Of a stretch of 8,282 nt of DNA, positions 1-4,560 are shown in pieces. Origin of the DNA: Chloroflexota bacterium (GTDB lineage: Bacteria > Chloroflexota > Dormibacteria > Dormibacterales > Dormibacteraceae); the NCBI GenBank assembly GCA_005888075.1, contig VBKD01000130.1:1-8282 (forward strand), given 5' to 3'. The position numbers and the translations under genes are program-made. Under the pieces are notes generated by a model. The model ran no database searches and was not told the DNA's origin. It was given only the letters and a program-made list of their open reading frames with translations. Each line of letters begins with the position of its first letter. Position 1 is the stretch's first letter.

Positions 1-553
1 CATCTCTGAGAATCTGGAGCTGGCTCGGGGTCTTGAGCACCGCCGCCCGGGCGCCGCTTGCGGCTGCCGCGATGACTCCCGGCACGTTCGCTTCCGGACT
101 GCTCGCTGCAGCTGCCGCGGCACGACCCGCCTCCCGCGCGACCGTGAGGATGGTCCCTTCGGTGGGCTTGTTCACAGCGCGGTAAGCCGCGTTCGCGGCC
201 TCTTCCAGGGCGGCGGCAAGCTCGGCCGGCGTGAGTGATGTCTTGCCTTCGACCGCGCGGGCGAACCCTCGAAAGATCTGTGACAGGATCACGCCCGAGT
301 TTCCACGCGCGCCCATCAGACTGCCGTGCGACGCGAGCTTGGCGATCTTGCTCACCTCCGCGGCGTTCGATTCCTTGATGTCCTCGACCGCCGACTGCAG
401 GGTGAGCAGCATGTTGGTCCCGGTGTCGCCGTCGGGCACCGGGAAGACGTTGAGGCGGTTTACCTCCTCATGGTTCGCGGCGAGCCAGCTAAGGCTTCCG
501 AGCAGCGCTCGCTTGAAAAGCAGCCCGTCCACGCCCGCGGGGATTTGTCCCAC
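1..553 (-). CDS. fakA: FakA-type DAK2-domain fatty acid kinase, N-terminal part (cut by window edge)
   Basis: Reading the minus strand from GTG at 553 gives 184 codons that run off the left edge. The translation carries the DAK2/YloV hallmarks: NVFPVPDGDTGTNM at residues 35-48, whose Asp41 and Asp43 lie in the Mg-ATP-binding motif; SLMGARGNSGVILSQ at 78-92; and KPTEGTILTV soon after. FakA phosphorylates exogenous fatty acids held by a FakB (DegV-family) partner, feeding phospholipid synthesis in the cytoplasm. The middle and C-terminal domains lie outside the window. The start is uncertain: TTG at 556 and GTG at 553 are adjacent in-frame codons, two or three codons after the stop of the upstream Asp23 gene and in the same frame as it. 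Translation is therefore probably coupled, and no strong Shine-Dalgarno is visible. The order rpmB (divergent)-Asp23-fakA matches the conserved rpmB-yloU-yloV arrangement of Bacillota. DAK2 family membership is secure; the kinase role follows from the family. Confidence 0.93.
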   Translation of the reverse strand, partial: MGQIPAGVDGLLFKRALLGSLSWLAANHEEVNRLNVFPVPDGDTGTNMLLTLQSAVEDIKESNAAEVSKIAKLASHGSLMGARGNSGVILSQIFRGFARAVEGKTSLTPAELAAALEEAANAAYRAVNKPTEGTILTVAREAGRAAAAAASSPEANVPGVIAAAASGARAAVLKTPSQLQILRD

Positions 554-559
554 CAAGGC

Positions 560-937
560 TCAGCGACGCTCTTCTCGAACGCCCTGGACGTTGACGTTGA
601 CCTGGATCACCGGCACGCCCACCGAACGTTCTGTCTCGAACCTCACTGTCTCCTGCAGGTTGTGCGCGACTTCCGAAATCCGGACCCCGTACTGCACGAT
701 GACGAACACGTCGATCGAAATGCCGCCATCGACCGGCACGACCTCGACGCCCCGATCCGAGTTCTCGCGCCGGAGCAGCTCGGCGACCCCATCTCGCAGG
801 CCACGCGCGGCCATCCCGCTGATGCCGTAACAGCGCAACGCCGCGTGGGCGACGATGGCTCCCACGGCGGCCGGGAAGACTTCGACTCGGCCCCATTGCC
901 GCGCCTGGACGAGCGCCGGGGTGCTTTTGGAGGCCAT
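560..937 (-). CDS. Asp23/Gls24 (DUF322) family envelope-stress-type protein
   Basis: A 125-residue protein (129 if started at ATG 949) covering a whole Asp23 domain. Visible family features are the N-terminal GRVEVFPAAVGAIVAHAA helix region, the GISGM turn, and the C-terminal core IDVFVIVQYGVRISEVA followed by the VNVNVQGV ending. Asp23 proteins are small, soluble and often membrane-anchored through partners; in staphylococci they relate to cell-envelope stress. No catalytic role is known and none is evident here. It lies directly upstream of fakA, in the same frame, with stop TGA at 562-560. ATG 937 is preferred over ATG 949 because a TACCAT -10-like hexamer on the minus strand (953-948) would start transcription near 941, downstream of the first ATG. 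That choice is inference; neither ATG has a clear Shine-Dalgarno. The conserved position between rpmB and fakA supports the call. Confidence 0.9.
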   Translation of the reverse strand: MASKSTPALVQARQWGRVEVFPAAVGAIVAHAALRCYGISGMAARGLRDGVAELLRRENSDRGVEVVPVDGGISIDVFVIVQYGVRISEVAHNLQETVRFETERSVGVPVIQVNVNVQGVREERR

Positions 938-947
938 TGGAAAACCC

Positions 948-953
948 ATGGTA
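948..953 (-). promoter_or_regulatory. Candidate -10 element for Asp23-fakA (TACCAT)
   Basis: On the minus strand TACCAT fits TAnnnT and lies 10 nt before ATG 937, predicting a leader of about 4 nt. It overlaps the opposite-strand -10 of rpmB by two bases, sharing the palindromic GTAC core. No good -35 is seen at the expected distance. The call rests on motif and spacing only. Confidence 0.4.
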
Positions 954-957
954 CAAT
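949..957 (+). promoter_or_regulatory. rpmB promoter, extended -10 (TGGTACAAT)
   Basis: TGGTACAAT is an extended -10 (TGn plus TACAAT, five of six consensus bases). It predicts a start near 964 and a leader of about 60 nt before the rpmB ATG. A weak -35-like TTGGAG lies at 927-932 with a 19-nt spacer, so the extended -10 probably carries most of the strength. The site overlaps the 5' end of the divergent Asp23 reading frame. Confidence 0.6.
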
Positions 958-1011
958 TCGCGTCCGCGGCTCCGCGTTTTGTGATGCCGCCCCCGTTCCA
1001 AATCTCCAGCC

Positions 1012-1017
1012 GGAAGG
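1012..1017 (+). promoter_or_regulatory. rpmB ribosome binding site (GGAAGG)
   Basis: The purine-rich GGAAGG, continuing into GTG, lies 6 nt before ATG 1024. It fixes the start of a 59-codon gene that is easily missed because of its length. Confidence 0.7.
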
Positions 1018-1023
1018 TGCCTC

Positions 1024-1203
1024 ATGGCCAAGCGTTGCGCGATTTGCGGCAAAGAGCCGCAGTACGGACATCACGTCAGTCACGCCAAGAACCGGGTCAA
1101 CCGGAGGTTCATGCCCAACCTCCAGATGGGCCGTGTCACCGTGGCCGGGCAGACGATCCGAGCGCGGGTCTGCACCCGCTGCCTGAGGACGTACTCGGCC
1201 TAG
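1024..1203 (+). CDS. rpmB: 50S ribosomal protein L28 (zinc-ribbon form)
   Basis: A 59-residue protein beginning MAKRCAICGKEPQYGHHVSH and followed by the typical basic stretch NRRFMPNLQ. It is a component of the large ribosomal subunit. Two CxxC pairs, Cys5/Cys8 and Cys50/Cys53, make it the zinc-binding (C+) form of L28. Length and motifs match full-length bacterial L28. It has its own extended -10 promoter and a good Shine-Dalgarno. It is divergent from Asp23-fakA, a neighbourhood also known from Bacillota. Its TAG stop (1201-1203) overlaps the TAG stop of the convergent deacetylase gene within a CTAG palindrome at 1200-1203. No Zur-like operator was recognised, and the zinc form is normally the constitutive copy. 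Confidence 0.97.
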   Translation: MAKRCAICGKEPQYGHHVSHAKNRVNRRFMPNLQMGRVTVAGQTIRARVCTRCLRTYSA

Positions 1204-2312
1204 CTCTCGAAGTCCATTCCGTGAACTTCGCCCAGCTGGCGAAGGTCCCGCCGCAACGCCGACCATACGCGCTCCTGGGCTTCCTCTTGCGGGATCACGC
1301 TCGAGGGATCGTTGACCTCGGCGGCGAGCTCAGGGTGCTCGACCATCTCGGCGAAGAGAAGCGTCCACGCGCGGGGCACGACCTCCTCAACCGCGTAACC
1401 GCCCCCTCCAAGCGCCAGCCAGCGACCCTCGCACAGCTCATGCGCCAGCTCGTGAAATGCCTTGCCGACTCGGGGCCAGATGCGCGTGCTGTCGGCGAGG
1501 TGAGCCAGCGGGTCCAGGTAGTGCGTATCGCAGCCATCCTGTGTCACCAGCACCGTCGGCTTGAAGCGGCGCAGAAGCGCCGGTACGACTTTCTCGAAAC
1601 CCGCAAGCCATGGTTCGTCCCAGGTGTATGGCTCGAAAGGGAGATTGGCGGCTGAGCCCTTGCCCGCCCCGACGCCGCTGTCTCGTGGAAATCCAGTCCC
1701 CGGGAAAAGGTAGCGGCCGCTCTCATGAAGGCTGACGGTCAGCACGTCGGGGTCGCTTTGAAAGATGGCCTCCACCCCATCCCCGTGATGGACGTCGACG
1801 TCGACGTACGCGACGCGATGGCCGCGGTCTTTGAGCCAGCGGCATGCGATGGCGGCGTCGTTGTACGTGCAGAAGCCAGACGCGTGATCGCGGTGAGCAT
1901 GGTGCAGGCCTCCCGAAGGACTGAACGCGTGCAGCGCGGCGCCGCCCTCGATAGCCTCGGCCGCGACCAGGCTCGCTCCGGCCACCAACGACGTCCCTTC
2001 GTGAAGGAGGTCCGAGATGGGATTGTCAGGCGAGGCAAAACCCGCCGCCGCGATGGTCTCGAGAGGAACCTGGGCTCGTCGCAGGGGATCGCTGAGCTTC
2101 CGCACCACCTCTATGTAGCCGGGCGAGTGGACCAGCTCCAGCTCTTTGATGGTCGCCGGGCGTGGCGGTACCAGGTGGCAGTGCTCGATGAGACCGGTCG
2201 ACCGGATCAGGTCCATCGCGAGCTTCACGCGTCTCGGCTGCAGTGGGTGCTCGTCCGACAGGTGATGCTTCATCAGGTCGTCGCCGTAAACGAGGACCAC
2301 CGGACCGGCCAC
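1200..2312 (-). CDS. acuC: AcuC-like class I histone deacetylase family protein
   Basis: A 370-residue protein (372 if started at GTG 2318) with the full arginase/deacetylase fold signature. In the 370-residue numbering, the His pair of GGLHHAHRD is H137/H138, followed by SGFCTYND. The zinc ligands are D173 and H175 in YVDVDVHHGDG and D262 in TQDGCD, and the transition-state Tyr306 follows LGGGG. All catalytic positions are intact, so it should be an active Zn-dependent deacetylase. The LHESGRYLFPGTGFP stretch and the HYLDPLAHL segment are typical of AcuC. AcuC enzymes remove acetyl groups from lysines, classically reactivating acetyl-CoA synthetase; no acs or acu genes are visible here, so the target is unknown. 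GTG 2312 is chosen because a TAGGGT -10-like hexamer (2326-2321) leaves no room for a leader before GTG 2318. It is divergent from ftcD, with 23 bp between the chosen starts (17 bp from GTG 2318). Confidence 0.95.
   Translation of the reverse strand: MAGPVVLVYGDDLMKHHLSDEHPLQPRRVKLAMDLIRSTGLIEHCHLVPPRPATIKELELVHSPGYIEVVRKLSDPLRRAQVPLETIAAAGFASPDNPISDLLHEGTSLVAGASLVAAEAIEGGAALHAFSPSGGLHHAHRDHASGFCTYNDAAIACRWLKDRGHRVAYVDVDVHHGDGVEAIFQSDPDVLTVSLHESGRYLFPGTGFPRDSGVGAGKGSAANLPFEPYTWDEPWLAGFEKVVPALLRRFKPTVLVTQDGCDTHYLDPLAHLADSTRIWPRVGKAFHELAHELCEGRWLALGGGGYAVEEVVPRAWTLLFAEMVEHPELAAEVNDPSSVIPQEEAQERVWSALRRDLRQLGEVHGMDFES
1226..1244 (+). other. Stem-loop just after rpmB, possible weak terminator
   Basis: CTTCGCC (1226-1232) and GGCGAAG (1238-1244) form a perfect 7-bp stem with a 5-nt loop, 22 nt past the rpmB stop and inside the 3' coding end of the opposite-strand deacetylase gene. 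No T-run follows, so it is not a canonical intrinsic terminator. It could still slow or stop rpmB transcripts, or be fortuitous in a GC-rich coding region. Confidence 0.25.
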
Positions 2313-2319
2313 CGCCACT

Positions 2320-2325
2320 TACCCT
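2320..2325 (+). promoter_or_regulatory. Candidate -10 element for ftcD (TACCCT)
   Basis: TACCCT fits TAnnnT and ends 10 nt before GTG 2336, implying about a 4-nt leader. No Shine-Dalgarno precedes the ftcD start, which fits a leaderless or near-leaderless transcript. It overlaps the minus-strand TAGGGT within TTACCCTAA (2319-2327). Confidence 0.35.
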
Positions 2326-2326
2326 A
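2321..2326 (-). promoter_or_regulatory. Candidate -10 element for acuC (TAGGGT)
   Basis: On the minus strand TAGGGT fits TAnnnT and lies 8 nt before GTG 2312, predicting an almost leaderless mRNA. It is offset by one base from the plus-strand TACCCT. AGGG within it could alternatively act as a weak Shine-Dalgarno for GTG 2312 (9-nt spacing); the sequence alone cannot separate the two readings. Confidence 0.35.
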
Positions 2327-2335
2327 ACGCTCCAG

Positions 2336-3448
2336 GTGAGCCGGGAAAGCCTTTTCGAGTCGGTGCCGAATTTCTCCGAGGGCAGGCGGAAGGATGTCAT
2401 CGAGGAGATCAGCGCCGCCGCCGGCAGGGCGCATCTCCTGGACGTCGACGCCGACGCCGACCACAACCGCGTGGTCGTGTCCGCCGCTGGCTACAGGGAG
2501 CGGCTCGTGTCCGGGTTGATGGGCGCGATCGCCGCGGCGGTGGAACGGGTTGACATCCGCCGGCACGAAGGCGTTCATCCACGCGTTGGCGTCGCGGACG
2601 TCGTGCCCATCGTCCCGCTGGGCGAGACATTGCTCGAGGCATGTCGCGAGGTGGCCCGCGAGCTCGGCGAGCAGATCTGGCGCGAGCTCAACGTGCCGGT
2701 TTTCTACTACGGCCACGGCGAAAAGACCACGCTCGCCGACATTCGCGCTGGTCGCGCCAAGCCGGACGTGGGCGGTCCGGCGCTCCATCCGACCGCGGGA
2801 GCAGTTTGCGTGGGCGCGCGGCGATCGCTGGTCGCATTCAACGTGATCCTCTACGAGATGGACCTGGTCGCCGCTCGCGCCCTCGCCCGCTCGCTGCGCG
2901 AGACGGCGGCTGGGCTGCGCGGCGTGCAGGCGCTCGCGTTCGCGCTGCCGGGGGATCGCGTGCAGCTGTCGATGAACCTGTTTCGCACCGATGAGACCAC
3001 CCCGTCCGACGTGATAACCGAGCTGCGGAATCGTGGCGTGTCGATGGGGGCGCAGCAGGTGGTCGGGCTATGCCCGGCGATCGCGGTCAACAGCGCCGCC
3101 GCGGGCCGCGTTCTGGAAGGCAGGCTTGCCGCCGCCGCCGCTCGTGCGGCCGCCATCCTTTGCCTCAAACGGGGCGGCGAGGAGCACGAGCGGCTCGCCT
3201 CGAGGATCAGCCGCGAAGCCGCCGAATTCGCCGGGCTCGACGCGGACGAGGACGCGATCCTGGCCGGCGCCGAGAGAGCAGCCGCGCTCATACCGGTGCT
3301 GCGAGCGGCGCAGGTGCATGACGACGAGCTCGAGCTGATGCTGCTTGTTGCCTCGCAAGGGCTGCGGGCCGCGATCACGGCGGCGACCCGGGCTGTCTAC
3401 CAGGCTCGGGTCGACGCACTGGACGCGCGGCTTTCGAGCCTAGCTTGA
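2336..3448 (+). CDS. ftcD: Glutamate formiminotransferase with atypical C-terminal helical tail
   Basis: A 370-residue protein. The N-terminal subdomain shows VPNFSEGR (residues 10-17) and HEGVHPRVG (77-85), the region holding the catalytic histidine of porcine formiminotransferase, then NVPVFYYG and a GARRSLVAFNVIL segment. The second subdomain continues to QVVGLCP (241-247). The enzyme transfers the formimino (or formyl) group between tetrahydrofolate and glutamate, in histidine breakdown or 5-formyl-THF recycling. No hut genes are nearby, so the pathway is open. GTG 2336 is chosen because family similarity begins right after it; the upstream in-frame extension is Pro/Arg-rich and overlaps acuC. 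Residues after about 250 form an Ala-rich, predicted-helical tail of about 120 residues. I see no cyclodeaminase PGGGS-type motif, so this is not a normal bifunctional FTCD. Its last 9 nt overlap the convergent LiaF-like gene. Confidence 0.92.
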   Translation: MSRESLFESVPNFSEGRRKDVIEEISAAAGRAHLLDVDADADHNRVVVSAAGYRERLVSGLMGAIAAAVERVDIRRHEGVHPRVGVADVVPIVPLGETLLEACREVARELGEQIWRELNVPVFYYGHGEKTTLADIRAGRAKPDVGGPALHPTAGAVCVGARRSLVAFNVILYEMDLVAARALARSLRETAAGLRGVQALAFALPGDRVQLSMNLFRTDETTPSDVITELRNRGVSMGAQQVVGLCPAIAVNSAAAGRVLEGRLAAAAARAAAILCLKRGGEEHERLASRISREAAEFAGLDADEDAILAGAERAAALIPVLRAAQVHDDELELMLLVASQGLRAAITAATRAVYQARVDALDARLSSLA

Positions 3449-4360
3449 GGCGCGGGAGTCGAGGGTGACCGTGCAGGCCCCTCCGTTGATCTGGATGCGA
3501 TAACCATCGGTCGCGCCCGCGAAGTTCGGCGACTCGTAGTTCAGGTCGCCTATCGCGCGCAGCTGCCTGCTGTCGGCGTTCAGGCTCACCGCTCCTCCCG
3601 AAACCGCAACTGACGCCGGAACGCCGCTGGGGCGGTGCAGGTGCACAGTCAGCGCGCCGCCGTTCACCGTCACCGGGACGATTCCGCTCGGAGCCCCGAG
3701 CGTGATCTCGTCACGGCTCGCGCCCGTGTTCAACGTGAGCGAGCTGATGTGGAGGCTTCCGGCATCGATGGTGTCGGTGCTCGCCCCGCTGTTCTCAGTG
3801 ATCTTCCACGGAACTGTTGGATTCAGCTGCAGCGTGACGGTGAATCGGCGGCTGCCGAAGAATCCGAAACTCTCGTTGCCTTGAGAGATCCTCAGGCTGC
3901 CGGTGGACCGGTTGAATTCGACCTGAGGCTTGGGGCCCGAATATTCGATGTGAGCCCGATACAGGTCGGCGCCGAGGTCGCTGCCGCTCGAGACATTGAT
4001 GGTCGCGCCGCCTGCGTCGATCTCGGCCGCGGCATTCTCGAGATTCCCGATGGCGGTCGACGAATCGGTCGTGCCCGCAGCCGATGGGTTTGGCGACAGA
4101 ACCGTGTAGGCGCCCGCGCCGATGACCGCGAGCAGGACGATGATGGCCGTCGCCAGGTCGCGCGCCGGACCCTGAGTCGACCGCCGCACGAGCAGCTCGA
4201 GGCCGAGGACGATCAGGATCACCGGCCACAGGTTGAGGAGCAGATACAGACGGTCCACAGGGATGAGGCCCGTGTTGACGACCAGGGCGATGAGGCCCAC
4301 CAGGATGAGCACGGCCGGCCAGAAGAAGCTTCGATATCGATCGGTCCGTCCCCGCAACAT
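3440..4360 (-). CDS. LiaF-like membrane protein with toast-rack-type beta domain
   Basis: A 306-residue protein. An N-terminal LiaI/LiaF-like membrane region has helices near residues 12-32 (FWPAVLILVGLIALVV), 38-58 (LWPVILIVLGLELLV) and 70-88. A polar Ser/Thr/Asn-rich linker (89-125) follows. The rest is a beta-rich domain with recurring GGA turns (NGGALTVHL about 233-241, SGGAVSLNA about 254-262, NGGACTVTL about 292-300), typical of LiaF-C/toast-rack adhesin-like folds. It is probably an inner-membrane protein with its beta domain outside. LiaF-type proteins modulate envelope-stress two-component systems, but no LiaS/LiaR-type genes are in view, so a regulatory role is only inferred. A GAGGAC Shine-Dalgarno lies 7 nt before ATG 4360, inside the end of the preceding gene, and 3 nt separate the two genes. 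It is the last gene of the apparent peptidase operon and overlaps ftcD tail to tail by 9 nt. Confidence 0.85.
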   Translation of the reverse strand: MLRGRTDRYRSFFWPAVLILVGLIALVVNTGLIPVDRLYLLLNLWPVILIVLGLELLVRRSTQGPARDLATAIIVLLAVIGAGAYTVLSPNPSAAGTTDSSTAIGNLENAAAEIDAGGATINVSSGSDLGADLYRAHIEYSGPKPQVEFNRSTGSLRISQGNESFGFFGSRRFTVTLQLNPTVPWKITENSGASTDTIDAGSLHISSLTLNTGASRDEITLGAPSGIVPVTVNGGALTVHLHRPSGVPASVAVSGGAVSLNADSRQLRAIGDLNYESPNFAGATDGYRIQINGGACTVTLDSRASS

Positions 4361-4363
4361 GCG

Positions 4364-4537
4364 TCAAGTCCTCACGCGGCCGGCGATCAGCCAGACGCCG
4401 AGCACGATCAGCACGATCGGCCACAAGACCTCGGGCCGGATCCAGTCGAGGAAGCCGAGGTTGCGGAGCAGGAAATACACACCTGTAAGGACCAGCACAA
4501 CCGGCCAGAACAGCTGGCCGCGCCAGGGCCTGTTCAC
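4364..4537 (-). CDS. Small two-helix membrane protein, LiaI/LiaF-like transmembrane domain
   Basis: A 57-residue frame from GTG 4537 to TGA 4366-4364. Almost all of it is two hydrophobic helices: LFWPVVLVLTGVYFLLR (about 9-25) and LWPIVLIVLGVWLIAG (about 38-53), joined by a short NLGFLDWIRPEV loop, with basic residues at both ends. It aligns with the N-terminal region of the downstream 306-residue protein (shared FWPxVLxL and LWPxxLIVLG blocks), so the two are paralogous. It begins 23 nt after the M16C peptidase stop and ends 3 nt before the next ATG, which argues for one operon and translational coupling. No Shine-Dalgarno is seen, and a GGCGCC hairpin directly abuts the start codon. Real coding status is supported by paralogy and packing; function is unknown. 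Confidence 0.8.
   Translation of the reverse strand: MNRPWRGQLFWPVVLVLTGVYFLLRNLGFLDWIRPEVLWPIVLIVLGVWLIAGRVRT
4368..4373 (-). promoter_or_regulatory. Ribosome binding site of the LiaF-like gene (GAGGAC)
   Basis: GAGGAC on the minus strand is 7 nt upstream of ATG 4360. It lies within the last codons of the 57-residue membrane protein gene, supporting both the ATG choice and co-translation of the two genes. Confidence 0.6.
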
Positions 4538-4555
4538 GGCGCCAGTCTAGGCGCC
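4538..4555 (-). other. GGCGCC hairpin abutting the small membrane protein start
   Basis: Two copies of GGCGCC (4538-4543 and 4550-4555) separated by 6 nt can pair as a 6-bp GC stem. In mRNA sense the hairpin ends at the base before GTG 4537 and begins 5 nt after the peptidase stop. No T-run follows, so termination is unlikely. It could dampen initiation unless ribosomes arrive from the upstream gene. Effect inferred. Confidence 0.35.
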
Positions 4556-4560
4556 GCCGG

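Noticed and set aside
326..1186. Plus-strand 286-codon frame across fakA, Asp23 and rpmB
   Set aside because: It runs antisense to two conserved genes and then in the wrong frame through rpmB; no family features.
1725..2327. Plus-strand 200-codon frame opposite acuC
   Set aside because: It mirrors the conserved deacetylase codons, has no independent motif and lacks a visible ribosome binding site.
2243..2335. Upstream extension of FtcD to ATG 2243
   Set aside because: It would overlap the divergent acuC start and adds a Pro/Arg-rich segment not seen in the family, whose conserved start is just before the VPNFSEGR motif.
2274..3448. acuC-ftcD as a dedicated functional pair
   Set aside because: No established pathway links AcuC deacetylase with formiminotransferase, and a single shared divergent gap is not evidence of joint function.
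4538..4555. GGCGCC inverted repeat as an intrinsic terminator
   Set aside because: The stem is only 6 bp and no T-run follows on either strand; the downstream genes look co-transcribed with the peptidase.
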